From the NCBI GenBank assembly GCA_035772735.1, contig JASDFA010000010.1:131505001-131569000 (forward strand): 64,000 bases of DNA. Direction: 5' to 3'. Position numbers and translations under genes: made by a program. Under the pieces are notes generated by a model. That model was not told where the DNA came from, did not search any database, and worked only from the letters and a program-made list of their open reading frames with translations. Below are positions 9,960 through 22,163 of this stretch, in pieces. Source of the stretch: Datura wrightii (lineage: Eukaryota > Streptophyta > Magnoliopsida > Solanales > Solanaceae). How positions within the stretch are numbered: the first letter of the stretch is position 1; every line of letters begins with the position of its first letter.

Positions 9960-11330
9960 GCTTAGGAACTTGATACCTTAAACTGAAGCTGATCCGGAAA
10001 GGAACAAATGTGGGTATCTAGCCGTCATATCTACTTCGGCCTCCTATGTAGCTCCCTCAACCTGCTGATTCCTCCACAAGACTTTGACCGAAGCTACCTC
10101 CTTGTTCCTTAGATTACGAACCTAACGGTCAAGGATCTGGACTGGGACCTCTTTATATGAGAGACTATCTTTCACTCCCATACTGTCCAATGGGACAATT
10201 GAAGTTGGATCACCGATGCACTTCTTCAATAGTGACACACGGAATACTGGATGCACATATGCCAACTCTGAAGGTAATTCCAGCTCATAAGCTACCTTGC
10301 CAATTCACCTCAAAATTTTGAAGGGTCCTACATATCTCGGACTGAGCTTTCCTTTCTTCCCAAATCTCATTACCCCTTTCATGGGTGAATTTTTAGATAA
10401 ACCCAGTCATCCACAGCAAACTCCAATTCTCTTTTCACTCACATCAGCATAAGATTTTTGACGGCTCTAAGCTATTCTCAATCTTTCTTGAATGAGCTGT
10501 ACTTTCTGCATAGCTTCATGAACTGAGTCTGGCCTGATTAAAGTAGCTTCACCCACTTTAAACCACCCGTTAGGAGATATACACCTCTTTCCATACAATT
10601 CCTCAAATGGGGCCATCTGGTTACTGGAGTGGTAGCTATTGTTGTAAGCAAACATGGTGAGAGGAAAGTGATAATCCCAACTGCCCTGGAAATAGATTAT
10701 GTACGCTCTCAACATATCTTTTAGGGTTTGAATAGTCTGCTTAGCTTGTCCACCTTTTTTTTGGTGAAAAGTTGTGCTGAGCTTGACCTGGGTACTGAGT
10801 CCCTTCTGAAAAGACTTCCAGAAATGTGAGGTGAACTGGGTACCTCTGTTTGAGATAATGGATAGTGGCACCCCATGAAATCTGACCAACTCCCAGATAT
10901 AAAGCCTAGCATGGTCCTCAGTTGAATCTGTAGTTTTAACTGGGAGGAAGTTTGTTAACTTAGTCATCTGGTCTACTATTACCCAGATAGAATTATGCTG
11001 CCGGCGAGTCCGAGGTAGACCCGTAATAAAATCCATATTCATTTCTTCCCACTTCCAGGTGGGTATGTTGATATCCTGAGTCATACCTCCCGGTCTCTGG
11101 TGCTCTACTTTGACTTACTGGCAGTTTAGGCACTTAGCTACAAATTAAGCAATTTCTCTTTTCATGCCATGCCACCATTAGATATATTGTAAATCACAGT
11201 AAACTTTAGTAGCACCAAGGTGGATGGAATATCTTGAGTTGTGTGCTTCAGCCAGTATCTGCTATCTCAAATCATCCACATCCCGTACGCACAATCTACC
11301 CTGGTAACGGAGCACGCCATCTCCCCCTTG
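9960..11330 (-). pseudogene. Element B integrase and C-terminal chromodomain-like tail
   Basis: The integrase core reads NMDFITGLPRTRRQHNSIWV through IISNRGTQFTSHFWKSFQKG in 11084-10467, so both the first Asp (MDF) and the second Asp region are seen, although SNRG replaces the usual SDRG. The zinc region upstream (11330-11100) is interrupted. The tail (10440-9990) contains the conserved pattern around the proline-rich HPVF and LKKC, then a WE motif typical of the Del-type chromodomain, but in broken frames. The product would insert element cDNA and target heterochromatin. Not functional as read. Confidence 0.75.
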
Positions 11331-11489
11331 GGAGAAAGCCTCAACTTCTCTTCTGAGAACCGCTTCTTTAAGCTTAAGTAAGATGGGATCTTCATCCTAT
11401 TTGGACTTAACTTGAACAACCAAAGAGGAATCTGACCCACTTTGCATTATCACTCCACCCTCATCTTAGTCAATCAACTGCACCCCAAA

Positions 11490-12820
11490 CCAAGCTAGTT
11501 GATGAATGTCTTTCGCCAGTTCCTTTCTACCCTCTTCCACATAGGCCACGCTCCCCATAGATACTCTGCTCAGGGCATCCGTCACCACATTGGCTTTGCC
11601 CGGGTGATATAGCATGTTCATGTCGTAGTCCTTCAGGAGCTCTAACTGCCTTCTTTGATGAAGATTTAGATCTTTATAACTGAGTACATACTAAAGGCTC
11701 TTGTGATCGGTAAACATCCATGTGAGCCCCGTACAGATAGTGTCTCCATATTTTTAATGCAAACACCACCGTTTCCAACTCCAAATTATGAGTCAGATAA
11801 TTCTTTTCATAAACTTTGAGTTGTCTGGAGGCGTAGGCTATCACCTTGCCCCACTGCATCAGAACGCAACCGAGTCCAACTCTGGAAGCGTCACAATATA
11901 CTACAAACCCATCTGATCCTTCCAGTAGGGTCAACACTGGAGCAGTAGTGAGTCGAGTTTTTAATTCTTGGAAACTCTTCTCACACACATCTGACCGCTA
12001 AAATTTCACCTTTGTGTGAGCCAGCCTAGTTAGAGGGGATGCTATAGAAGAAAAACCTTCCACAAAGAATCGATAATACCCAGCTAGACCCAAGAAATTT
12101 CTAATTTCAGTTGGGGAGGTAGGTCTGGGCCAGTCTTTCACCATTGCTATCTTTTGAGGATCAACCTAAATACCCTCACTTGAGACCACGTGACTCAAGA
12201 AAGTCATAGACTTTAACCAGAATTCGCATTTTCTTAATTTGGCGAACAACTAGTGGTCCCTGAGTGTCTGAAGCACTATCCTCAGGTGATTAGCATGCTC
12301 TTCCTCATTTCTGGAGTATACCAGAATGTCATCGATAAATACAATGACGAACATATCCAGATACTGCTTGAAGACTCTATTCATCAGGTCCATAAAGGCT
12401 GTAGGGGCATTTGTTAGTCCGTAGGACATAACCACAAACTCGTAGTGACCATACTGAGTCTTAAAAGCTGTTTTCGGTATGTCACACTCTTTGACTCTTA
12501 GATGATGATACCCTGACCTGAGATCTGTTTTGGAGAAACAATTGGCTTCCTGAAGTTGGTCGAACAAGTCATCAATTCTGGGTAGGGGATACCTATTCCT
12601 GACTGTGACCTTGTTCACTTGACGGTAGTCGATGTACATTCTGAGGGTACCACTTTCTTTCGCACGAATAGTACTGGAGCACCCTAGGGAGAAATGTTGG
12701 GTCTAATAAAACCCTTATCAAGAAGGTCTTTTAGTTACTCCGTCAACTCCTTAAGCTTAACTGGAGCCATTCTGTAAGGATGGATGGAGATGGGTTGAGT
12801 ATCTGGGAGAAGGTCTATAC
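11490..12820 (-). pseudogene. Element B reverse transcriptase and RNase H
   Basis: The reverse transcriptase piece 12639-12250 has YIDYRQVNKVTVRNRYPLPR, TDLRSGYHHLRVKE and the catalytic motif VIVFIDDILVYS intact. Its upstream fingers (12820-12640) and the downstream connection (12249-11989) are in other frames. RNase H lies in 11988-11674 with VVYCDASRVGLGCVLMQ and the NLELETVVFALKIW helix; the later TDHKSL-type motif is frameshifted after MDVYR. Together they would copy element RNA into DNA. Frameshifts prevent this. Confidence 0.8.
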
Positions 12821-13056
12821 CAAAGTCGATTTCCCACTCAGGAGGAACTCCGGGAAGATCTTCTGGGAACACATCTAAATTCACTGACAACAAGAACTGA
12901 CTAGATAGTTGGGATCTCAGAGTTAGAATCCTTGTCCTGAACTAGATGATAGATATATCCCTTAGAAATAAGCTTCTGGGCCTTAAGGTAGGAAATAAAC
13001 CAACCCTTAGGTGCTGAACTACTAACAGTCCACTCTAACATTGACTCATTTGAAAA

Positions 13057-13389
13057 CTAATATTTGATAACTCTAGTTCTGCAACTAACTAAGGCATAAC
13101 CGGAGTGTAACCAATCTATGCCAAGGATGAGGTCAAAGTCGACCATGTCTAATTCTACGAGATCAGTTGGAATGACCTTATTGAAGACTGAGACTGGACA
13201 GTTTCTACACACCCGGCTGGCTGTAACTGACTCGCAAGTTGGGATGGAGATTGAAAATGGTTCTAAGAGGGCCTCTAGATTGATATTAAACTGAACAACT
13301 ATATATGGAGTCACGAATGACAGTGTGGCTCCTGGATCTAGCATGGCATATACATCTAGGTGGAAAAGATGTAATATAACCGTGACCAC
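13057..13389 (-). pseudogene. Element B aspartic protease
   Basis: A retropepsin-like fold follows YAMLDPGATLSFVTPYIV (about residues 11-28), with the Asp-Pro-Gly active site characteristic of this clade. DLILGIDWLHSGYALVSCRT lies near the end. In the life cycle it cuts the Gag-Pol polyprotein. The fragment of 110 residues is open, but it is cut off from the gag and reverse transcriptase frames on both sides. Confidence 0.8.
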
Positions 13390-13419
13390 ATCAGGTGAGC
13401 TCTCCTGATCTTGATGAGA

Positions 13420-14594
13420 TGATAATGCATAAAAACGGTTTTGGCACCGATCGCCATTGGTACCTGAAGTATTGGCCTGCTGAGCTGGTCGTAATAATGG
13501 AATTGCTGAGGTAGTGGATAGTGACCTTCCCCGTCTTGTTGAGGGACACTCTTTAAACCGATGACCAAGCTGTACACAACCAAAACAGCCCTCTCGACCC
13601 TGAAGGCGCTCTCCTGGGTGGTTCTTGCCACACTTTGGGCAAGCTGGATATCTGTTGTTGGCATTGTAGCTCTAGGACTGAAAGTCAGATGCTCCACCCC
13701 TCCAGTCCTGGCGGGACAAAAAGGTAGGGGCGCTGGCTGAGCTGGGTGTTGGAGCCCTCTGCTGCTACTGTTGTTGTTGCTGCTGCTATGGGCGACTACT
13801 ACCACCACACCTCTGGTGGCCATAATCTGATTGGCCAGTCCTTGCCCGCTTGTTCTTCCCCTCCATGTCCTTCAATTGTTCTACCTCGATCTGGTGGGCA
13901 TGAACAATAAGGTTGGAGAGGTCAATATCCTTAATAAGCATCGCTGTCTTACACTCTTTGAGGACCTGGTTCGTCACCCCATTAACAAATATCAACATAA
14001 GAGCCCTTGGTTCGGCCACCATCTCTGGAGCATATTTAGACAACCTAGTGAACTCCAGAGCATATTCTTCTACTATCCTATTTCCCTATCTCAGATTCAT
14101 GAACTCCTCTACTTTTGCATCTCTGAGCTCCCGAGGGAAGAATTTGTCTAGGAAGGTTGTAGTGAACTCCTCCTATTCCACTGGTCCTACTCCTGCTAGT
14201 CTCCCTCCTTTCATTACTCATACCAGATTTGGGCTACCCCTTTTACCTGGTATGCAGCAAAGTCGGCACTTTCCGAGGAGCTGACACCCATAATCCAGGT
14301 GATCTTTCTAATCTCGTCCACAAACTCCTGTGGTTCCTCTCCTACCTTAGATCCTTGAAAATCTGCAGGGTTCATCCGAGTGAAATCCCATACTCGGGCA
14401 GCTGCTGCGGCTCCATTGTTGTTGATTAAAACCACCTGCTGGTTGACCTGGTTGGTAACTATTTGAGTGAGCAGATGGATAGCCGACCTGAATTCCGTGA
14501 TGGACATTGAGTCGTCTTGTGGGGCTGTTGGATCTGGTGGGGTAGGTCGGTGAGCGTTACCGGCCCTTCTTCCATTACCACATCGTGGAGGCAT
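13420..14594 (-). pseudogene. Element B gag
   Basis: Capsid and nucleocapsid gene starting at 14594 with MPPRCGNGRR. The conserved capsid core includes MNPADFQGSKVGEEPQEFVD and ends near GVAQIWYE (14214). Later capsid helices are in other frames (14043-13786). Two zinc knuckles are visible near 13640-13540: CPKCGKNHPGER has lost its last Cys, while CFGCVQLGHRFKEC keeps the CCHC spacing. A glutamine-rich tract (CTG/TTG repeats on the plus strand near 13760-13790) lies between. Frameshifts break the gene into at least three parts. Confidence 0.78.
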
Positions 14595-14793
14595 AATTCA
14601 ATGAAACAAAATATAGCACGAATTAGGGGAATGATTCTGGTATTAAATTTCAATGCACGATAAAGAGTATGAATAAAAGGGAATTTTTCCTAATAACATC
14701 TTGTAGCCTCCCCATCATAAGTGTGGCGTGCTTCACTCCCATGAAAGGGACTCTACTTGATGCAGCTTTTGGACATCCCAGGATACTCTAAAC

Positions 14794-14809
14794 CTGGCTC
14801 TGATAGCAA
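14794..14809 (-). promoter_or_regulatory. Primer-binding site of element B
   Basis: The minus strand reads TTGCTATCAGAGCCAG, one mismatch to the initiator-Met tRNA type. It lies three bases from the 5' LTR. Confidence 0.8.
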
Positions 14810-14812
14810 GAT

Positions 14813-17139
14813 TGTCACACCCCAAGCTTACACCTTGGATAGAACACGGTACTTGGAGTCACAAGTAACCCCAAGTCAACCCCTGGTCTATCATACAATG
14901 GCATTCTGAGTAAACATAAAACATAGCAGAAGCTTAAAGTAACTATGAAACATTTATGAAATAGAGTTGGGTCATAAAGTTTAAAAACATCTGAGCAAAA
15001 CTACAAGACTGACAAACCAAGTCTGTCTCTGAAAGCCTCTACAACTGAAGAGTTTCTGGAACAAGCCCCCAACTAACTCCAAGTCCAAATAGAAGAAAAC
15101 AGAACTAAATAAAATAATCTTCATCCTCGAATGATTAGGACTCACCAAGTAGAACAGCTGGAGTCTTCCGAGAGGAATCGGCTAGCGAGGTTGAGACTGA
15201 GATCCTGCAGCTGTATCATAAAATGATACAACATAAAAGTATGCATCAGTACTTTGATTGTACTGAGTAAGTGAGAGAAAATATAACATAATTGAATAAG
15301 TAAATGTACTGACAGACATGCAATGACTAACTGAAACTACTGAAGTTGAAATTACTTAAATAAACTGAGATGGTCTAAATGACCCTATGTGATGGCCAAA
15401 GACATGCTCTGAATATGAGATACAGGTTTGAAAGACTGTACTAAACTCATAATGTACTAAGTAGTCTGAAACTGTTCTGAACTGAGCTAAGCTGAGACTG
15501 AGCTAAACTGAGCTAAACTGAGACTTAACTAACTTGTGGGAGAGTCTATAACTGACATATAACCACGTGAGCTAGAAGTGGAGTCCAATTTATACACCCC
15601 ATCGGTAGGACTCAATATACCTTGCCAGGGTATAGATGCATGAACTAGGTGATCACAAGAGTCTAGGGCCATGAGGCCAATAAAACTGTAACCTACGTTG
15701 GCAACATAGTTTTGGGAACTTGGGTGCACTGGAACCTCGGTCCGCTCGGTGCTATGTCCTACTCCCACTGGATAATCCTAGACTAAACACTAAGCTAATA
15801 GCTCAAAAATGGGGCCCAAGACTAGTCAAGAATACCTATCTGAAAGCACCCTGAGAGTCTTATCGGACCGGATCTTGGAACTAGGTTCTATGACTGGTCA
15901 GAGCTGCTTTTTTGGAAGTGTCATAAGAATAAGTTGTAATATGTAACTGGGGCCCTAAGGCTGGTCAGAGCTATTTATCTAAAAGTGTAATGACCGCCCA
16001 GTGAACCATTAAAATTGAGTTCTGAGTCCGAATCTGATAATTGGAAGGTACTACTGACACCTCGAGAATTTCTGTAGTCAAACTAATCAGCTGACATTTC
16101 TGACTGACTCTTAGTATTCTAAAATCTTAACTGAACTTCACTGACATCAATCAAACTAAATTTGTAGCATGAACTAACAATATGGGAATCCTCAACACTA
16201 AAGGAATCAAGAAAATTTCACTGTTTAATCACTGTTGCAAGATTCTAGATTTTTCTATATTCAAGGACTAGGGGTAAATTTCACTTCACAAGAACAAACA
16301 TCCTTTCTGTCACAAGATGGTGGAAAATATCCATAATTAACATAATCTTCCACATGAATTAAATAGAGTATGACTTACAATTTCTTATCATTCGATAGTT
16401 TCAAGGCTAGAACTAATAAAAAAAGTAGGAAGAAATTTTGGGAACACAAAGAAAGAACTATTCTCTTGTTGAATTCCCGCATACCTGGCTAAAATTTCCC
16501 TAAAAAAAGGAGTATGTATGTATGCAATTGATGATGAACCCTAGACCTCGCTGAGAGCTTTGAGAGAAGACTTACGCGTTTTCTGAGAAAATCTGAGTGT
16601 GAATTAGAGGGGGAACCATTTAACCTCTCTAAATTCCCTTAAATATACCAAAATGATGTAGTTTGGAGTCTAGGAGGTTAGAAAATTACTGAAACACCCT
16701 TAGGAAATTCAGAGGTAAAACTAACTGTCAGGCCCCCATGAGGGACCTCAAGAGTCGTGCCCAGTGACCACGGGTCGTGGTCACCTTTCATGAGGTACAC
16801 TACCAAAATCCCATACTGGTCACCATGGGGGACACCACGAGTCGTGGTGTACCCAAAGTCGTGATGACCCACTTGTTAGGTACACTACCTAACATTTTCC
16901 AGCCTTAAATTTGTTATTGAACATGGGTTACATCACGACTTGTGGTGGTGGTCACACCTGTGGTCATCCTAATTTCTCCAATTTTTCTGCCTAGTTCAAA
17001 TTCCTCACCATGAGTCACTTAACGACTCATGTTCACCCCTACGGGTCAGAGAACGACTCGTTTTGTGTTCTGGTGCAGATTTTCCAGTTTTTTCTATTTT
17101 AACTCCCGGATCTAGTCTTTGAGTTTCAGGGGCATTACA
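14813..17139 (-). repeat. 5' LTR of element B
   Basis: Starts TGTCACACCCCAAG and ends GGGGCATTACA on the plus strand, 2327 bp. A perfect hairpin (15212-15230), the TGAGCTAAAC minisatellite (15481-15524) and a 19-base palindrome (16832-16850, ACACCACGA and TCGTGGTGT arms) are present. Confidence 0.92.
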
Positions 17140-17309
17140 TGTTTGAAATCTGTGTTAAGTAGAGTCTTTTTCATGGGTTTGAAGTACCCCACACTTATGA
17201 TGAAGAGGCTATGAGATGTTTAGGAAATGTCCCCTTCTTTCATAGTCTTTGTCATGCGATGAAATATCTCCCTATCCTTCTAACTCGTGCTATTCACGAT
17301 TGCAGAATC

Positions 17310-18514
17310 ATGGCTCCCCACAGAGTTAACAGTAGAAGAAATGGAAATGGAAATGGCCACGAGGATGGCAATGGAGACTTGCACCAATAAGCCCCACCAG
17401 TCTAGGAGCACCACGCACTGGAGCTGGTTGTCCATGTTGAATTTCGGGAAGCCATTTAGATGCTAGCGCAGGCCTTGACCGCTCAGGTCAAACAGCAGGC
17501 AGTGGTGCATGTCCCACAAAATGGAAATGCAGTGGTAGCACAGGTCAAATATTTCTTAAGGATGAACCCACCGGAGTTCTTTGGGTTAAAAGTAGATGAG
17601 GACCCGCATGAGTTCATTGATGAGATTCTGAAGATCACTCAGATAATGGGGGTGACTGGGGAGGAGTGTACTTATTTGGCCTCATATCAATTGAAGGGGG
17701 TCGCACACATCTGTTTTAAGTAATGGAAGGATAGTAGGGTTGTGGGATCAGATCCTATTGGATGGGAGGAGTTTCACATAGCTTTTCTAGATCGGTTTTT
17801 CCCTCGGGAATTGAGGGAGATTAAAGCAGTAGAGTTTGTGAATTTGAAGCAAGGGAAGATGACGGTTCAGGAGTATGCTTTGGATTTCACTCGCTTGTCT
17901 TGATACACCCCAGAGTTAGTGGCTGACTAGAGGGCTTAGATGGGCAGGTTTATACATAGAGTGGTGGACTATTTGGACAAGGATTGTAGGATTTCCATGC
18001 TTCATTGGGATATTGAATTTCCCCGAATAGTGTTGCACACCGAGCAAATAGAGGCGGTGCATTTGAGAGAGAGAGAGTCCAAAAGGGCCTGGACAGACAA
18101 CTATGGGTTCACTCAACAGAGATCCGGTGGTGGTCACCGCCCTTAGATTCAACAAAGATCACCAGCTCTAGCACCATTATCAGCTAGTGTTATATCAAGG
18201 GTGATCAGAGGAGCAGGGCCTCTGGTTCGAGGAACCAGAGGGGCATGCAAGCAGAGTGCACATTTTTGGCCTTCGAGAAGTGTGGAATGAGTCATGCCGG
18301 GGAGTGCTTGCTCGGCTCAAATATCTATTATGGGTGCGGTAGATTTGGCCATATGCGCCAAGCGTGTCCATGGGATAGACAGGGTGATGATAGAGTCCGT
18401 GCTCAAACTACCAGGTTAGTAGCATCTCAGCACACTCAGCTCCGTAGGGGGGCATCCACTAGTAGGGGTGGCAGACAGTGCCAAAACAGATTCTATGCCC
18501 TTGCCTCGCGTTAG
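17310..18514 (+). pseudogene. Element A gag
   Basis: Starts at 17310 with MAPHRVNSRRNGNGNG. The capsid core reads FLRMNPPEFFGLKVDEDPHE in the open piece 17460-17723, then continues through LDRFFPRELREIKAVEFVNL with stops at several places. The zinc-knuckle region (18260-18375) is degraded: FEKCGMSHAGEC and YYGCGRFGHMRQAC each lack the first Cys of the CCHC box. At least six in-frame stops make it non-functional. Confidence 0.78.
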
Positions 18515-18535
18515 GAACATGAGACTTCACCATAT

Positions 18536-18946
18536 GTGGGTACTAATATGTTACGAGTGTTTCATCTTGATGCTTACGCTTTGTTCGATCTAGGGGATAC
18601 CTTGTCTTTTGTGACACCTTATATTGATAGTAGCTTTGGAGTCAGTCCCGAAATTCTGTCAGAATCATTCTCAGTCTCTACTCCCATTGGTGATTTAGTT
18701 GTAGCTTGGTGGGTGTATAGAAGTTTCCCAGTCACAGTATTGCAGAAAGTCACCTCTGCAGACCTACTAAAGTTAGCGATGACTAACTTTGATATTATTC
18801 TCAGCATGGATTGGTTGTATGCATGTTATGCTTCCGTTAATTGCAGAACCCGTGCGGTGGAGTTCAGCTTTCTAGGTGAGTCAGTTTTAGAGTGGAAGGG
18901 TAGTTCAGTGGTGCTTGTAGGTCCTATCTTAAGGCCAGGAAAATGA
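18536..18946 (+). pseudogene. Element A aspartic protease
   Basis: A 136-residue open piece contains YALFDLGDTLSFVTPYIDSS, where the clade usually has Asp-Pro-Gly; here it is Asp-Leu-Gly followed by Asp. The later FDIILSMDWLYACYASVNCR motif is recognisable. Proteolysis of Gag-Pol would be its role, but it is separated from its neighbours by stops. Confidence 0.78.
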
Positions 18947-19109
18947 TTTTGAAGGGTCGTGTATATCATCTAGTTAGGTTTAAGGATGTTGTGTCCAAGA
19001 CCCCGACTATCCAGTCAGTCCCGGTAGTAAGCGAGTTCCCAGAGGTCTTTCCAGATGATTTTCCAGGAGTTCCTCCCGAGTAGGATTTTCATTTTGGTAT
19101 TAACCTTCT

Positions 19110-19880
19110 TCCTGATATACAACCTTGGCTCCAGCTGAGCTAAAGGAGTTGAAGGAACAGTTGAAGGATCTTTTGGATAAGGGTTTCCTTAGATCGAACA
19201 AGTCCCCATGGGGCGCACCAGTTTTCTTTGTCCAAAAGAAAGATGACTCTCTTTGTATGTGTATTGATTATCGGCAATTGAACAAGGTCACCATCAAGAA
19301 CAGGTATCCTCTACCCATGATTGATGATTTGATTGACCAACTTCAGGGTGCCAAGTGTTTTTCAAAGATATATCTCAGATCCGGTTACCATCAGCTCAGA
19401 GTTCGGGAGAGCAACATCTCGAAAATAGCCTTCAAGATGCGGTATGGTCATTATGAGTTTTTTGTTATGTCTTTTGTACTAACGAATGCTCCTGCAGCTT
19501 TTATGGACTTTGATGAATAGGGTGTTTAAGACATATTTGGATACGTCGTGATCGTGTTTATTGATTACATCCTGATATACTCTCGGAGCGAGGAGGAGCA
19601 TGCCACTCATTTGAGAGTGGTGCTACAAACTCTCAAGGAGCGCCAATTATATCCTAAATTCATTAAGTGCAAGTTTTGGTTGAACTCAGTGGCATTTTTA
19701 GGCCATGTGGTATCAAGTGAAGGCATAAGGATGGAATCTCAGAGAATAGAAGCAGTGAAGAATTGGCCTAGACTGGTGAATCCTTTAGATATCAGCAGTT
19801 TCTTGGGTTTAGCTGTGTACTATCGGAGATTTGTTAAAGGTTTCTCATCTATTGCAGCACCCTTGACCAAATTTACCTAA
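19110..19880 (+). pseudogene. Element A reverse transcriptase with changed catalytic motif
   Basis: Open pieces 19125-19520 and 19548-19880 give the fingers and palm: PWGAPVFFVQKKDDSLCMCI, KVTIKNRYPLPMIDDL, YGHYEFFVMSF and then VIVFIDYILIYSRSEEEHA. The usual FIDD is FIDY, so the second catalytic Asp is lost. Between the pieces one base is inserted near 19510 and one lost near 19541, a compensated frameshift. The connection GHVVSSEG to SFLGLAVYYRRFVKGFSSIA follows. Confidence 0.85.
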
Positions 19881-20479
19881 AAGAAAGTGAAATTCCAATG
19901 GCTGGAGGCTTGTGAGAGGAGCTTCTAGGAGTTGAAGACTCGACTTACCTCAGCACTGGTGTTAACCTTACCAGAGGGTATTGATGGGTTCGTGGTGTAT
20001 TGTGATGCTTCGAGAATCGGACTTGGTTGTGTTTTGATGCAGCACGACAAGGTTATATCATATGCTTCTAGATAGCTAAAAGTTCATGAGAAGAATTACC
20101 CGACCCACGATCTTGAATTGGCGGCGGTGGTATTCGTCTTGATGATATGGAAACTTATTTGTATGGGGTCCATGTAGATGTGTTTACAGATCATAAGAGT
20201 TTACAATATGTGTTTACCCAGAAAGATCTCAATCTTCGGCAAAGAAGGTGGTTGGAGCTACTTAAGCATTATGAAATGAGTGTCCTTTACCATCCTGGAA
20301 AGGCTGATATAGTAGTAGATGCACTTAGTAGACTCTCTATGAAAAGTGTGTCCTATGTGGATGAGGGGAGGAAGAAGCTGGTAAAGGATGTGTATCGACT
20401 GGCAAGGTTGGGAGTGCAGTTGGTTGACTCTATGATGGCGATGTTATTTTTCAGAATGGATCAGAATCATTCTTGGTGA
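19881..20479 (+). pseudogene. Element A RNase H
   Basis: Motifs DGFVVYCDASRIGLGCVLMQ, THDLELAAVVFVL and VDVFTDHKSLQYVF supply the acidic residues of RNase H, which removes RNA from the RNA-DNA hybrid. Stops occur at TAG 19927-19929 and 20073-20075. A small deletion in the helix (MIWKLICM for the usual RHYLYG arrangement) shifts the frame near 20148. The downstream linker ALSRLSMKSVSYVDEGRKKL resembles that of H and D. Confidence 0.78.
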
Positions 20480-21910
20480 CTGATGTAAAAGCTAGACAAG
20501 GCGAGGACCCTATTTTAGTAAAGTTAAAGGAAGCCATTCGGAATCAAAAGGTAGAGGTCTTCTCTAAAGGGGGAGATAGTGTGGTTCGGTACTAGGGTCG
20601 CTTGTGTGTTTTGGATGTTGATGATTTGAGAAATCGGATGTTGCATGAGGCTCGCAGTTCCAGATATTCGATACATCCAGGTGCCACCAAGATATACCGT
20701 GACCTACGGGAAGTCTATTGGTGGAATGGCATGAAGAAGGACATCACAGAGTTTGTAGCTATGTGCTCAAACTGTCAGCAAGTGAAAGTTGAGCATCAGA
20801 GACCGGGAGGTGTACTTCAGGATATTAGTATTCCTACTTGGAAGTGGGAAGAAATCAATATGGACTTCATCACAGGGTTGCCTCACATTCGTCGCTAGTA
20901 TTACTCCATTTGGGTTGTTGTAGACTGGTTGACCAAAGCTGCTCATTTTCTACCAGTCAAAACCACGGATTTGGGGGAGGATTATGCCAAACTATTCATC
21001 CCGGAGCTAGTTCGGTTTCATGGAGTGCCTTTGTCCATTATATCAGATAGAGGTACCCAATTTACCTCTCAGTTTTGGAGGTTGTTTCAGAAAGGAGTTG
21101 GGACTCAAGTTAAGCCCAATACAACATTTCACCCGCAAACAAATGGTCAAGCAGAACAGACAATTCAGACCCTCGAGGACATGTTGAGAGCATGTGCGAT
21201 CGACTTCAAAGATAGTTGGGATAATCATTTGCCTGTTATCGAGTTTGGATACAATAACAACTACCATTCTAGTATCCAAATTACCCTGTTTGAGGCTCTC
21301 TATGGGCGGAGATGTACATCGCCTATTGGCTAGTTCGAAGTTGGTGAAGCTGTGATGATAGGACCAGATTCGGTCCATGAGGATATGGAGAAGGTTCAGC
21401 TCATACACGATAGGTTGAAAACAGCTCAAAGTGGCCAAAAGTCCTATGCTGATATAAGGAGGAGAGAACTTGAGTTCGAAGTGGATGATTGGATGTTTCT
21501 GAAGGTGTCTCCAATGAAGGGGGTGATATGTTTTGGAAAAAAAGGAAAGCTCAGTCCTCGTTATGTTGGCCCCTACCTGATTGTGAAACGTGTTGGCAAT
21601 GTGGCATATGAAATGGAGTTGCCCTCGGAATTAGCTTCTGTGCATCCTGTTTTTCATGTATCAATCTTAAAGAAGTGTTTGGGCGATCCAGCTTTAGTTG
21701 TCCCGATGGACAATGTTGGTGTGAGAGATAGCCTTAGCTATGAGGAGGTTCCGATGGAAATACTGGATTGTCAGGTTTGAAACCTAAGAAACAAGGAAGT
21801 AGCTTGAGTTAAAGTTTTATGGAGGAACCAACATGCTCAGGGAGCTACATGGGAAGACGAAGCAGATATGATGGCTATATACCCACATTTATTCTTTACC
21901 GACTCAATTC
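20480..21910 (+). pseudogene. Element A integrase and chromodomain-like tail
   Basis: The zinc region has HEARSSRYSIHPGATKIYRD and CSNCQQVK (HHCC type, 20602-20898). The core gives NMDFITGLPHIRR, a TAG at 20896-20898, LSIISDRGTQFTSQFW and TFHPQTNGQAEQTIQTLEDM, so the D,D,E residues are present apart from stops. The tail has KGKLSPRYVGPYLIVKRVGN, SVHPVFHVSILKKCLGD and finally VKVLWRNQH with GATWEDEADM, a Del-type chromodomain that is thought to guide insertion to heterochromatin. Stops at 21331, 21778 and in the chromodomain break it. Confidence 0.82.
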
Positions 21911-22148
21911 CAACTTGAGATATCAGTTTTTCCCCAATACTCTATTTAGTATTCATGTCTAGTTCATGTGCCCAAGTTTCTTTTATGTCAAAGTATGTAT
22001 GTATGGTTCGTGAATTCAGCTAAGCCATGTAGTTCAATTCAGAGGTAGTCATTCCATTAGTTTTCAACTTAAATGATCAACATTTGAATATGATGATTGC
22101 ATTTATCTGCTTTTCTTTATCTTTTCCAACATTCGAGGATGAATGTTC

Positions 22149-22161
22149 CCAAGGGGCAGAT
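22149..22161 (+). promoter_or_regulatory. Polypurine tract of element A
   Basis: CCAAGGGGCAGAT lies immediately before the 3' LTR; compared with CAAGGGGGAGATAT in the related elements one G has become C. Confidence 0.7.
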
Positions 22162-22163
22162 AT

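Larger units (their letters stand above)
7395..17139 (-). mobile_element. Gypsy element B (Tekay/Del-like chromovirus) nested in A
   Basis: Minus-strand element of 9745 bp with LTRs 7395-9746 and 14813-17139, inserted just after the primer site of A. Internal order on the minus strand is gag, protease, reverse transcriptase, RNase H, integrase, chromodomain-like tail. Flanks are TTTCT (7390-7394) and TGTTT (17140-17144), three of five positions matching, so the target duplication is imperfect. Joining the flanks restores the leader of A leading to its gag start, which supports the nesting. Confidence 0.92.

Noticed and set aside
13831..14284. Plus-strand open frames over the gag of element B
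   Set aside because: They are the complementary strand of gag coding sequence and carry no independent motif.
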